61,537 bases of DNA from Lactobacillales bacterium (GCA_031261175.1 JAISJW010000003.1:1-61537); one strand, 5' to 3'; positions 17,518 to 26,512 are shown, counted from the first letter of the stretch. The notes: generated from the sequence alone by a model not told the origin. Numbers and translations are program-made.

Positions 17518-20487
17518 TTATATTTCCCCTTTTATTCTCTTCGCAACCAACGCGTAAAAAATTATATCTTTTTCGGCATATTTGTAAAACTTATCCATAA
17601 TGTTAATAACGTTTTCCTCGTTCAAGCTATTCAGAGTTATTAACCTTTGTTCTTCCGATAATTCTTTAAATATTTTAATCAAACAATTATCGAATCCCAA
17701 AAATTCATCATGATTTAACACCCCTGCAATACGATCGTATCGCTTATCATCAAACCTATAATCCTTTTTAAAAATAGCGATAAATAGATAAATATCCAGC
17801 TTAACATCATAAGTTTCAGCATTTGCTCGCTCTACATTATTGATACTAGTTGTATTTTGCTTGCCAACTACTTCTTCAATTATCTGTTCAACAGACATAC
17901 TCTTTATCTTCTTCGAAATGTCACCAATTTTTGTGAAAGGTAATTCAAAGAAGTCAGCAATTTCCTCTGATATTTTAAAACTTTCCTTGTTAGTAGAATT
18001 TTCTATGAATTCAAAGAAATCTAGGAACATCTCTTTATGAACGTAAACATAGCGATCGAAATACCATGAAGCGAACGTTGTTGTCAAACTTTCAATATCA
18101 GTTGATTGATTAATTTTCGACATTTCTTCTGAGTAATTTCCTATTTTTTTTAAATACTCAATCGTTTCACGTTTCATTCTTTTTAAAATCACATTTCGGT
18201 TATCCTTCAATCCCATACCGACGTCAAGAATATATTGCTCCGCTCCATAATAATAAAAGTTAATTAACAACCCCACAACCCATAGCAGGTACCAGAATTT
18301 CCTATCTTGCTCATTGCCTTTCTTTACACAGAATTTCTTTGGTGAAATTTGTTCAAATTGACGAACAAACGCATCAAAAGTGCTTTTTAAAAAAATTTTG
18401 CTATATAATCCATTCGTAATATCTTCAACAATTTTGGCATAATCTGAATTGTCGCTTGGTTCTTTCAAGGTAGCTTGTTCTCTTTTGAACAGCTCCTTAG
18501 GCGCTTTGTTCTTGTCTAAATAATAGACGAACGAATTTACCTTTTCACCGCCACGACCAGCCCTACCAATTTCTTGGACAAATTGATTTTTAGAGGTCGG
18601 CATTCCACAGTGAATCACATTGTGTACATTAGCAAAATTAATTCCAACCCCAATTCGGTTAGTTGTAATTAATATTTTCGAATTCTGCTTCACGAAATTT
18701 TCATACGCTTCAGCATTGTTATGCGAAATATAATCAGCTTCCCAATTAAATTCGTTGACTAACTTTTCGGTTATGCTATCATCTTTTGTAAACAAGATAC
18801 TTCTTTTTCCAAGAGCCGCCATTCGTTTAGCAGTTTCAACAGCCTTAGCTTGCATCTCACTTTCATAGATGCAAACTTCAAATTTATAGTTGATAGCTCT
18901 ATCGTATTTAAGTCTCGAAATAACTTGTTTCTCTTCATCTTTTATTCCTAGTTGAGCTATCAGATCTTTTACAACCGTATAATCGGCAGTAGCCGTGTAT
19001 CCAATAAAATTAGCCTTGTCTAAATACCTCTCTAAATAAGTTGTCAACATTAGGTATTCCGGTTTGAAATCATGTCCTAAATTTGACAAACAGTGTACTT
19101 CATCTAGCACGATGGTTCCTACAGAGTGTTCACTTTTTCCTTGAATATGATTGTTGCTTTCTTTGAAAAATTTTAAAACATCATAGGTTTGTAACGTTTT
19201 CGCCGTTACATATACTAGTGAGTTAAACAACTTTCCATTCTCAATAAAATCTTCTCTATCTTCTAATGCTATTTGGGTAACATTATCAAAGTTATGAATC
19301 TCAGATAGATTACGAATTTGATCTTTAAGTAAAATGTCAGTTGGTACGATAACCGTCGTGATTTTCGGTTGTAGTAAAGATGCCAGATAAAATATCAACG
19401 ATTTACCACTGCCTGTCGGCATTACACAAATAGCATCCTTATTGACATTCAAGACATCGAGCAAAGCCTCAAATTGTCCATCTTTAAACGTTAAATAAGG
19501 AGATATTTCTTGTAGTAATATTTCAAAATTTTCTCGGTTTTTCTCAGTTAATTTATAAATTATCTCTCGTGGTTCTACCCAAATGTGTCGAGCATGATAT
19601 CTTTTCTCTAGCGCTTCGAACTTGATATCATCACCGATTTTAATTGCCGATTTTCGCTTGTCTAATATAAGATCCTTAACTTCGTAGCCCGAAAAGCTCG
19701 AAAATAACTTTGCGTATCCATTTATTAACTCAATTGCATTTTCAACGATTTCCGATTCGAATTCAGTTTCTAAATTCATTCTATCGCTATCGATATTCTC
19801 GTTTTCTAGCAACTGTAAAATCAAAATGGCGATTTTAAATACTTCATAATAATCAAAAGATAAATTTTTATTTTTAAAAACAAAAGGTAAATCAAGCTTA
19901 GATATATCCTTATTTCGAACAAGGTAGTTGAACACAAGAGCATATATACTGCGTGACTTCATGCCTATTTTCGAAGAACCTAACCTTGTATATTTTTGTT
20001 CGATTCCTGTAATCTTAAATCCGTAATCTTTTGCGCCCCAACCACAAGGAATAATAATTCCTACCTCTTCAGCTGGAATTGTCGGATTAATAAATTGCTC
20101 AAAATCATCTAAATATTCCACTTCATCAAGCAATTCAAAATCATCCAAAGTGAAATCATCCACGTAAATATCAGAAGGCACATAGCTTTCTTTAATTTCA
20201 TCGATACTTTCGAATAACGCAAAACTAGACACCGCGATTTTTGCATCATCAGTGCCTAATCCTTGCTCGTTCTCCAGCTTGTGTTCGAAGCGCTTAACCG
20301 CTTTAGAATCTAATTTACCATTGCTACGGATATATTCAACAATATCCATTTTATACAACATTAATAGTTGATTGCGTTGTTTTACGTCCTTGGGAAATAA
20401 ATCTCTTAAAAAGCCGTCAAACTTCAATGCGTTATCAAACAATGATGGATATTTTTCGTAAACAGCTTTTATATCTAAACTTTTCAT
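17518..20487 (-). CDS. RecQ-like SF2 DNA helicase, large
   Basis: A 989-residue helicase. About 1-330 is an unrecognised N-terminal region. The RecQ-type motor follows: motif 0 TFKDGQFEALLDVL (about 333), Walker A MPTGSGKS (356-363), motif II LDEVHCLSNLGHDFKPEYL (about 461-479), where RecQ has DEAHC, motif III GYTATA and motif VI QEIGRAGRGG. The zinc-binding domain of classical RecQ is not evident, and about 300 C-terminal residues are unrecognised. It begins 1 nt after the PP2C stop. It probably unwinds branched or replicating DNA under control of the kinase/phosphatase pair. Confidence 0.9.
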   Translation of the reverse strand: MKSLDIKAVYEKYPSLFDNALKFDGFLRDLFPKDVKQRNQLLMLYKMDIVEYIRSNGKLDSKAVKRFEHKLENEQGLGTDDAKIAVSSFALFESIDEIKESYVPSDIYVDDFTLDDFELLDEVEYLDDFEQFINPTIPAEEVGIIIPCGWGAKDYGFKITGIEQKYTRLGSSKIGMKSRSIYALVFNYLVRNKDISKLDLPFVFKNKNLSFDYYEVFKIAILILQLLENENIDSDRMNLETEFESEIVENAIELINGYAKLFSSFSGYEVKDLILDKRKSAIKIGDDIKFEALEKRYHARHIWVEPREIIYKLTEKNRENFEILLQEISPYLTFKDGQFEALLDVLNVNKDAICVMPTGSGKSLIFYLASLLQPKITTVIVPTDILLKDQIRNLSEIHNFDNVTQIALEDREDFIENGKLFNSLVYVTAKTLQTYDVLKFFKESNNHIQGKSEHSVGTIVLDEVHCLSNLGHDFKPEYLMLTTYLERYLDKANFIGYTATADYTVVKDLIAQLGIKDEEKQVISRLKYDRAINYKFEVCIYESEMQAKAVETAKRMAALGKRSILFTKDDSITEKLVNEFNWEADYISHNNAEAYENFVKQNSKILITTNRIGVGINFANVHNVIHCGMPTSKNQFVQEIGRAGRGGEKVNSFVYYLDKNKAPKELFKREQATLKEPSDNSDYAKIVEDITNGLYSKIFLKSTFDAFVRQFEQISPKKFCVKKGNEQDRKFWYLLWVVGLLINFYYYGAEQYILDVGMGLKDNRNVILKRMKRETIEYLKKIGNYSEEMSKINQSTDIESLTTTFASWYFDRYVYVHKEMFLDFFEFIENSTNKESFKISEEIADFFELPFTKIGDISKKIKSMSVEQIIEEVVGKQNTTSINNVERANAETYDVKLDIYLFIAIFKKDYRFDDKRYDRIAGVLNHDEFLGFDNCLIKIFKELSEEQRLITLNSLNEENVINIMDKFYKYAEKDIIFYALVAKRIKGEI

Positions 20488-20488
20488 A

Positions 20489-21370
20489 TTAATTACTTCT
20501 TCTCATTAGCCCAGCTATACTAACATCATCCCGGCTTCCATTTTTAGAAAATTCAGGCAAGGATTTTTTTAACGTCTTTTTAAAGCCCCCATCGCCGTAT
20601 TCATTTTCCCATTTTTCATGAAGTTGCTTGTAAAACTTATAAATATTTTTATCTTGTCGATCAAATGCAAATGAATCTTCTATGCCATCACTGCCGATAA
20701 AAACTGCTAACGGAGCCTGTTGCGGTTCCTCCAATTCAATTGATGAATAGTATATAAAGTTATCGATAGCATCACTAGAACAAATTGAAAAAGTTTTGTT
20801 AAAAGTCATCGCCTCTTCATCGTGCCATGGAGCTGGTTTTGGTTTTCCCTCTTGCTTCCCATCTTCGTCTAATAGTCTAGGCATCGGCAATAAAAAATTA
20901 TTTTCCACATCTTTTTCTTCAAAGATTTGCATACATGTTCCATCACCTATTTGGAATCCGAAACTTTCCCAATTTCCTTGATATAGATATTCAACATAGA
21001 CGATCAAAGTAGTTCCATATTGTTTGACATCATCATTATAGCACGGTTCTTCTTCTATTTGATTATGCCACTCGTTAACAATGTAAGATGCCAACCTATA
21101 TAAATCATCATAAGTCGGATTTGTTTCGGCTTCACAAAAAGATGAAATAGCTTCTTTAGTAATTTTAACCGCTTTTTTAGACCCTATATCACTTTTGCTT
21201 GCACTACCATGCCCATCGGCAACAACTATTAAACGATAATTCGAATTTTTTTCGGCTGATGGTGGGTAATTACCTGATGCATCTTGGCAAGGAATCCCTT
21301 TTTCAATATGGCTAAATCCTTTTACGGATCTACTGAAAAGAAAAGTTTTGTTTGTCAAATGCACACTCAT
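20489..21370 (-). CDS. PP2C-family Ser/Thr phosphatase of the TerY-P triad
   Basis: A 293-residue metal-dependent phosphatase. The start at 21370, 1 nt past the VWA stop, is favoured because the protein then begins like other family members (SRSVKGFSHIEKGIPCQDA). Metal ligands are visible in VVADGHGSASKSD (the DGHG motif), in FIGSDGIEDSF and in GSRDDVSIAGLM. PP2C enzymes reverse Ser/Thr phosphorylation; here it should antagonise the kinase at 22122-23360. PP2C, VWA and kinase in adjacent order define the TerY-P triad. Confidence 0.92.
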   Translation of the reverse strand: MSVHLTNKTFLFSRSVKGFSHIEKGIPCQDASGNYPPSAEKNSNYRLIVVADGHGSASKSDIGSKKAVKITKEAISSFCEAETNPTYDDLYRLASYIVNEWHNQIEEEPCYNDDVKQYGTTLIVYVEYLYQGNWESFGFQIGDGTCMQIFEEKDVENNFLLPMPRLLDEDGKQEGKPKPAPWHDEEAMTFNKTFSICSSDAIDNFIYYSSIELEEPQQAPLAVFIGSDGIEDSFAFDRQDKNIYKFYKQLHEKWENEYGDGGFKKTLKKSLPEFSKNGSRDDVSIAGLMRRSN

Positions 21371-21371
21371 A

Positions 21372-22109
21372 TTACCACTCGCCCCAGTCATCTACATCAA
21401 CATCGATATTTCCGTCATCGTCGGTAACTTGAGCTGCTACATCTGCACCCCCACCTGAAGGATCGTCAGTACTAACTTCCTCAGTAACCGCAACTTGTGA
21501 TTTAGATGCGATTTGTGACGATGTAACTGTTACAAATTGAATTACTTTACGTAAATCTTCTGCATTTTTAATATCGATAATAGCTTCATTGGTACCAGTG
21601 AATTTTTCTAGGATTTGTCTATCAACACCATCTTCGTATGCTAAGGCTAACTTCATACCAGATCTAAACCAGTTGTTTTGTTTCAAATCTGACAAAGATT
21701 TTTCATAATCATCACTAGGCACACCATCGCTGATCAAAATAAATACAGGGGCCAAAGATGCACTTGCTGCTTTCATGAATGCATTAGTAGATAGCTTAGA
21801 ATTAAGATCTTTAAACGCAGCGCCTAAAGAAGTTAATCCATCAACATTTACATCTGTCCACTCAAAATCAGCAACGCTTTCTGGTCCATTCGGTGTTAAC
21901 CATGAAACAGTTGTTCCGAAAGTTAAAATTCCAAATGACACTTCTGCATCGGCATTGTCTTCGTCTAGTTTTTTCATTACTGGAACTAATTTTTCCATCG
22001 CTTCATTAACAGCAGCAATTGGTGCTCCCATCATTGAACCTGAAATGTCAATCAAGAAAAAGACTGATAAATTTCTTCTTGCAATACCTTCGTTACTTAA
22101 TAATCCCAT
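21372..22109 (-). CDS. TerY-like von Willebrand factor A protein
   Basis: A 245-residue VWA protein with an intact metal-ion-dependent adhesion site: DISGSM (about 20-25), the Thr in GLTSLGAA and the Asp in LISDGVP. Such domains bind partners through a divalent cation. It ends in an acidic Asp/Gly tail. TerY proteins often carry a C-terminal zinc domain; here that part is absent and a separate TerY-C-like gene lies downstream at 14070. It has AGGAG 8 nt before the ATG, and its stop is 1 nt from the PP2C start. Confidence 0.9.
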   Translation of the reverse strand: MGLLSNEGIARRNLSVFFLIDISGSMMGAPIAAVNEAMEKLVPVMKKLDEDNADAEVSFGILTFGTTVSWLTPNGPESVADFEWTDVNVDGLTSLGAAFKDLNSKLSTNAFMKAASASLAPVFILISDGVPSDDYEKSLSDLKQNNWFRSGMKLALAYEDGVDRQILEKFTGTNEAIIDIKNAEDLRKVIQFVTVTSSQIASKSQVAVTEEVSTDDPSGGGADVAAQVTDDDGNIDVDVDDWGEW

Positions 22110-22121
22110 TTTTCATTCTCC

Positions 22122-23360
22122 TTATTTGAATTCTAATTTTATGGATTTAATTTTTAAAACTACACCTGTTTGAATCGGTAGAACTTCTTTAGGCTTAATA
22201 ATTTTTTGCTTACCGCCTAATGTCGCCTGCCAAATTTCTTTAGATTTATTTCCTAGACCAAAGCGACCGTTCTTTTCTAAAACAACACCATATACTTCGT
22301 CGCCCTTTTCATTAATATCAATTGCCTTAACTGTTTTCCCTTTTATCAGTGGAATGATTGTTAATCCATTATCGATATCAATATAATGTTTAACCACTTT
22401 CAGATCACTTGGATCAAAGAATTTATCTCCGTTGTAAATAGAATTTAACATTTTGTTAAAATCTTTCTTCCACGAGTCGCTTGATATGCGATTCTTTTTA
22501 CCACTTAGCAACTCTTGGCTAAACGCTTCTATGAATCTATCTTGAATGTATTTAGGCAATTCCGGCCAAGCACTAATGACTCCGCGATGAATCCGCTTGT
22601 TTGGTCTATTGCTGTCATCTTTGGGGTCGAAAATAAATAACGCATCGCTACCGTAAAGCTTTTTACTTGCCGCCTCTGTCAGACAAGGTGCTTTTAGAAC
22701 TCGCTCACCTTCCAAAGGATGACTTTTAGTGAATAGCATAAATAATAAAACTGAAAGCGAGTAACGATCTGTCTGTTTATCCGGATATTTCTTTGTTCCC
22801 GTTACCATTTCAGGGGCCAAATATCTTGCTTTACCTAAAATACCCGATTGCTCTTGATTCGCTACTACGTTGTCGTTATCACAGAGCAAGATATCACCTG
22901 TAGTCATGTTCAAAACGATATTTCCATCATTTAAATCTTGATAGCTATAACCTTTTGAATGCAAAGCATCAAATGCCTCAGCTAAATTTATGGCCATTTT
23001 AGTCAATGCTTCATATGATTTAGGAGATACCCTTCCGTTAAGATATTTAGAGAATGATTCAAAATCGCTAGGAAAAATATCCATTATGTATCCAAATTGC
23101 CCATCTGAATCTCGATCTACAAACTCTAACGGCCACACGAATTTATCACTTGGCGCATCTTCTAAACACATTTTTTCGATTCGCTCATGTAACCCTTTAT
23201 CTTCGGATTGTTTTGCGTTATACCATTTTAATGCTTTCTCAGTACAATTTATTTTTACTTTGTACACAATACCTTGTCCACCTGAACCTAATTGTTCAAT
23301 CACCTCAAATCTTGTTCCGTCTTTTGTAGTTCCTGTTGCTTTTTTGCTAAAATTAGCCAT
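22122..23360 (-). CDS. Ser/Thr protein kinase of the TerY-P triad
   Basis: A 412-residue Hanks-type kinase. Motifs: glycine loop QLGSGGQGIVYKV (about 20-32), the ATP-anchoring Lys in ALKWYN, a variant catalytic loop YQDLNDGN in place of HRDLKPEN (the Asp and Asn are kept), CDND in place of DFG, and LAPEM for APE. After about 330 a small beta-rich tail (IPLIKGKTVKAID..., FGLGNKSKEIW) resembles an FHA-like or OB-like domain. No membrane helix. GGGAGG lies 5-6 nt before the ATG. It is the likely sensor/activator of the operon. Confidence 0.9.
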   Translation of the reverse strand: MANFSKKATGTTKDGTRFEVIEQLGSGGQGIVYKVKINCTEKALKWYNAKQSEDKGLHERIEKMCLEDAPSDKFVWPLEFVDRDSDGQFGYIMDIFPSDFESFSKYLNGRVSPKSYEALTKMAINLAEAFDALHSKGYSYQDLNDGNIVLNMTTGDILLCDNDNVVANQEQSGILGKARYLAPEMVTGTKKYPDKQTDRYSLSVLLFMLFTKSHPLEGERVLKAPCLTEAASKKLYGSDALFIFDPKDDSNRPNKRIHRGVISAWPELPKYIQDRFIEAFSQELLSGKKNRISSDSWKKDFNKMLNSIYNGDKFFDPSDLKVVKHYIDIDNGLTIIPLIKGKTVKAIDINEKGDEVYGVVLEKNGRFGLGNKSKEIWQATLGGKQKIIKPKEVLPIQTGVVLKIKSIKLEFK

Positions 23361-23370
23361 TTTTTCCTCC

Positions 23371-23877
23371 CTATTTTACTAAACTTAATGCATTTGCTAT
23401 TACGTTTCCGTCTGGCAAATATATTCTTTGCGTTTTGTTTTTAAACTGAATTTCGATTGCATTTTCATAATATTCTGCTGCGATTATTTCACTTAACTTT
23501 TTGCTGAATCCCTCTTTAGGTCCTGCAAATATAATGCGTTGATTGGTAATATATAGATGCCCTTTTATCGCTTCTTGTTCAGTTGTTTCTCGGACATCGG
23601 TTCTTCCTCTGTTATAACTTATTCTATTACCTCTAAATAAACCCGGCACACTATATGAACCACCGTTTCTGACATATTGTTTATGCTGCTTTTCGAAAAG
23701 CAGAACAGCTCGTTCGTAATAACAACATGACTCGTTTTTTGCTAAAAATACATTCTTTACATTTAGATTAGGAGCGCTACCTCGCAACAAAGCATTCTTA
23801 GCAATATCTGGCATGATGCTAGGCACCGGCCCAATATTTATTGTGTTTCTACCTAGTAATAAATCTAATAATCCCAT
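23371..23877 (-). CDS. GRAM/PH-like domain protein, first gene of TerY-P operon
   Basis: A 168-residue protein. The C-terminal half (about 105-165) has the GRAM/bacterial PH signature GHLYITNQRIIFAGP followed by strands KLSEIIAAEYY and AIEIQFKNKTQRI. The N-terminal half contains two adjacent Cys and an aromatic-rich stretch. Such domains bind lipids or proteins and could place the complex at the membrane. AGGAG lies 7 nt before the ATG, and the kinase gene follows after 10 nt. First in the operon, so a sensor or anchor is possible; function unproven. Confidence 0.75.
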   Translation of the reverse strand: MGLLDLLLGRNTINIGPVPSIMPDIAKNALLRGSAPNLNVKNVFLAKNESCCYYERAVLLFEKQHKQYVRNGGSYSVPGLFRGNRISYNRGRTDVRETTEQEAIKGHLYITNQRIIFAGPKEGFSKKLSEIIAAEYYENAIEIQFKNKTQRIYLPDGNVIANALSLVK

Positions 23878-23894
23878 TCTTTTTCTCCTAAGCG

Positions 23895-23975
23895 TTTTGC
23901 TTTCCTTTTGGGAAGCAAAAAATAAGGGTACCCTTATTTTGAATTTTCAAACTTTTATATAAGTTAAATGATTTT
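23895..23975 (-). promoter_or_regulatory. Promoter and attenuator/operator region of the TerY-P operon
   Basis: On the minus strand a candidate promoter TTGCAT - 18 nt - TATAAA starts at the end of the HTH gene. Just past the -10 lies a perfect 22-bp palindrome centred on GGTACC (23919-23940) whose transcript arm is followed by six T residues, so it can be an operator or an intrinsic attenuator. A second hairpin (23895-23920; TTTTGCTTTCC/GGAAGCAAAA) overlaps it by 2 nt, so the two could be alternative structures. Confidence 0.6.
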
Positions 23976-24194
23976 TTATGCAACGTCTGAATGTCCGTCC
24001 AAATCGATGACATCCCCGATATTAACACCTAATTCATGCGCAATCTTCGCTAGCGTGTCGAGCGCGACTGGCTCGTTTTTCCCGAGCTTGGCGATGACGT
24101 TGCTGCTGACGCCGGCCGCGTCTTTTAGCTGCGTTTTGTTCATCTTGCGATCGATGAGCAGTTTCCATAATTTGTCGTAATTAATTGCCGTCAT
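23976..24194 (-). CDS. XRE/Cro-like helix-turn-helix protein
   Basis: A 72-residue single-domain transcription factor: KNTQLKDAAGVS-type HTH (seen as NKTQLKDAAGVSSNVIAKL, about 19-37), then ALDTLAKIAHELGVNIGDVID. The domain type is Cro/C1. It ends just upstream of the TerY-P promoter and palindrome and is a plausible regulator of that operon. Its base composition is GC-richer, like the host genes, so it may instead be a resident gene beside the insertion point. AGAGGTG lies 4 nt before the ATG. Confidence 0.85.
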   Translation of the reverse strand: MTAINYDKLWKLLIDRKMNKTQLKDAAGVSSNVIAKLGKNEPVALDTLAKIAHELGVNIGDVIDLDGHSDVA

Positions 24195-24633
24195 TTTGCA
24201 CCTCTTCTCAAAAACGTGTCTACTTTCAGTTTAGCACTCCGCCAAAATGTTGTCACGATATATCAACTTTTCCTTGAACTTCTTAAACATTATATCAGCT
24301 TTCGCACGCCTTTGTTTTAAGCCGTCCTTTACAAACGCGCCCGTTTATTAACTTTTTTCTTAACACTTGCTCCCTAGGCAAGTTCCGGCTCCGCCGGTTC
24401 GGGCAATTGCCCGCTTTTCGCTTTTAACTTGCCTATAAAGCAAGTTTGAATTCTAAATACCTCTTAAAATTCGCCTTAATTTTCATCCAAGCATCTATCT
24501 TTTTTGATTTCCAAATTATACTATATACGACGTAATATATCCACCAGCTGTATATTTATTAAGTTTTTGTTTTAATATTGCAAGTTTTTGCGAACAAAAA
24601 GCCCCGACCGCAGGGTCAGAGGCTTTAAGTATA
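24195..24633. other. 439-nt gene-free region between HTH gene and fhs
   Basis: No ORF is convincing. Between about 24368 and 24450 there is a cluster of small inverted repeats: ACTTGC/GCAAGT pairs (24368-24382 and about 24428-24446), CCGGCTCCGCCGG, and CGGGCAATTGCCCG. Two ACTTGCC motifs occur here. The fhs terminator closes the right side. This is the right border of the acquired operon plus HTH gene. Confidence 0.6.
24596..24628 (-). terminator. fhs terminator
   Basis: Minus-strand hairpin AAAGCCTCTGACC - CTGC - GGTCGGGGCTTTTT directly after the fhs stop. Its first 15 plus-strand bases equal those of the terminator at 11053, at the far end of the TerY-P operon. Confidence 0.9.
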
Positions 24634-26310
24634 TTAGAACAACCCAATGGCATTTCCGTCAGAGTCGACGTCCATGTTAAGAGCTGCTGGTTTTTTAGGT
24701 AGGCCTGGCATTGTCAGCATTTTGCCAGCGATGGCAACGATGAAGCCGGCGCCAAGTTTTGGCACGAATTCGCGGATCGTGATTTTGAACCCTTCCGGTG
24801 CACCCAAAACGTTCGGGTCATCCGTGAACGAAGATTGCGTTTTCGCCATACAGATAGGGAGTTTATCCCATCCATTCGCCTTGAAGGTCTTGATCTGCGT
24901 CAGCGCCTTCGCCTCGTACACTACCCCGTCGCCGCGATAAATTTCTTTGACGATCGTGTCAATCTTCTCCTCAATCGACGCGTTGTCGTCGTACAGGCGT
25001 TTGTAGTTCGCCGCGCCGCTCTCAGCGACTTCGACGACTTTTTCGGCAAGCGCAACGCCGCCATCGGCGCCGTTAGCCCAAACACTGGCAAGTTCAACGT
25101 TCACGCCGTTTGCGCGGCACAATTCGAATAAAGCATCGATTTCGGCTTGTGTATCTGTGATGAATTCGTTGATTGCGATAACTGGCTCGATACCGAATTT
25201 GCGGACGTTTTCAACGTGGCGCTCAAGGTTGGCGTAACCTTTTTGGACAGCTTCAACGCTTTCAGCACCAAGCTCGTCTTTCGCCACTCCACCATTGAAT
25301 TTCAACGCGCGGATAGTTGCAACAATTACCACAGCGTCAGGTGCTTTAGGTAAATTAGGAACTTTGATATCAAGGAATTTCTCAGCTCCTAAATCTGCTC
25401 CGAAGCCGGCTTCAGTTACAGTATAATCACCAATTTTAAGCGCTGTTTTTGTCGCTAACACCGAGTTACAACCGTGAGCGATATTCGCGAACGGGCCGCC
25501 GTGCACGAATGCCGGAGTTCCGTAAATAGTTTGAACCAAGTTAGGTTTAATTGCATCTTTCAATAACAGAGCAACCGCTCCCGTAATTTTCAAATCACCA
25601 ACCGTAACCGGTGTGCGGTCATATTTATAGCCAACAACGATACGCGAAACGCGTTCTTTAAGGTTATCGATATCCGTCGCAAGACATAAAATTGCCATGA
25701 TTTCGCTAGCTACAACAATATCGAATCCATCCTCGCGTGGCACGCCTTCGAAAGGTCCGCCAAGGCCGATGATGATTTTACGCAAAGCGCGGTCGTTCAA
25801 GTCAACGCAGCGTTTCCAAATCGTGCGGCGCGGGTCAATATTTAACTCATTCCCTTGCTGAATGTGGTTATCGAGAAGTGCCGCAATTGCATTGTTCGCA
25901 ATCTGAATCGCGTGGAAATCACCCGTGAAATGCAGGTTGATATCTTCCATCGGCAAGACTTGTGCGTAACCGCCACCAGTCGCTCCACCCTTAATCCCCA
26001 TAACCGGTCCAAGCGAAGGCTCGCGCAGCGCAATTGCCGTCTTTTTCCCGATTTTGTTCAACGCATCAGCAAGTCCGATGGTGATTGTTGACTTGCCCTC
26101 GCCGGCAGGCGTCGGGTTGATCGCTGTAACGAGGATCAACTTGCCATCTTCTTTTTCCTTCAAAAGTTTCTGAATCGTCGGAAACTCGATTTTCGCTTTG
26201 TACTTCCCAAATAATTCCAGATCGTCCTCGCTCAGACCCACCGTCGCTGCGATGTCCTTGATTGGCTTGATTGTCGCTTCCTGAGCGATCTCGATATCAG
26301 TTTTTGGCAT
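24634..26310 (-). CDS. fhs: Formate-tetrahydrofolate ligase
   Basis: Makes 10-formyl-tetrahydrofolate from formate, THF and ATP in the cytosol, supplying purine synthesis and initiator tRNA formylation. The 558-residue protein has the P-loop-like segment [18 protein letters not shown] (about 67-84), the [15 protein letters not shown] motif and the C-terminal [14 protein letters not shown]; the length is normal. AGGAG lies about 8 nt before the ATG. It is a single-gene unit with its own terminator. Complete and highly conserved. Confidence 0.98.
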   Translation of the reverse strand: MPKTDIEIAQEATIKPIKDIAATVGLSEDDLELFGKYKAKIEFPTIQKLLKEKEDGKLILVTAINPTPAGEGKSTITIGLADALNKIGKKTAIALREPSLGPVMGIKGGATGGGYAQVLPMEDINLHFTGDFHAIQIANNAIAALLDNHIQQGNELNIDPRRTIWKRCVDLNDRALRKIIIGLGGPFEGVPREDGFDIVVASEIMAILCLATDIDNLKERVSRIVVGYKYDRTPVTVGDLKITGAVALLLKDAIKPNLVQTIYGTPAFVHGGPFANIAHGCNSVLATKTALKIGDYTVTEAGFGADLGAEKFLDIKVPNLPKAPDAVVIVATIRALKFNGGVAKDELGAESVEAVQKGYANLERHVENVRKFGIEPVIAINEFITDTQAEIDALFELCRANGVNVELASVWANGADGGVALAEKVVEVAESGAANYKRLYDDNASIEEKIDTIVKEIYRGDGVVYEAKALTQIKTFKANGWDKLPICMAKTQSSFTDDPNVLGAPEGFKITIREFVPKLGAGFIVAIAGKMLTMPGLPKKPAALNMDVDSDGNAIGLF

Positions 26311-26400
26311 GTGAAAACTCCTTTGAATGTGATACTTAATTATAGCATACGGGCGGGGTGTTTTAAAATTGGACTTAAAACTTAAAACTTTAAGAATAGT

Positions 26401-26512
26401 TTGAATTTTACAACTAAAACTTGTTATAATCTCATTGTGTTTGAAAAAGCACGGAAAAAGTAAATATACCCCTTTAAAGATTCGAGTCCCCCCTATAACT
26501 CGGATCTTTTTT
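26401..26512 (+). promoter_or_regulatory. Promoter plus terminated short leader upstream of ttcA
   Basis: TTGAAT (26401-26406) - 18 nt - TATAAT (26425-26430, preceded by TGT) forms a good promoter. About 75 nt later a hairpin (26475-26512; AAGATTCGAGT/ACTCGGATCTT) followed by seven T residues would stop transcription before ttcA. This is either an attenuator or a small RNA gene of about 75 nt. A second promoter then drives ttcA. Confidence 0.6.

Noticed and set aside
11053-24628. Prophage or integrative element around the TerY-P operon
   Set aside because: No integrase, transposase, relaxase or structural phage gene is present, and no tRNA gene adjoins either side.
26471-26512. tRNA-like T-arm (ATTCGAGTCCC)
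   Set aside because: No acceptor stem, anticodon arm or CCA end could be found; the sequence is explained as a terminator hairpin.
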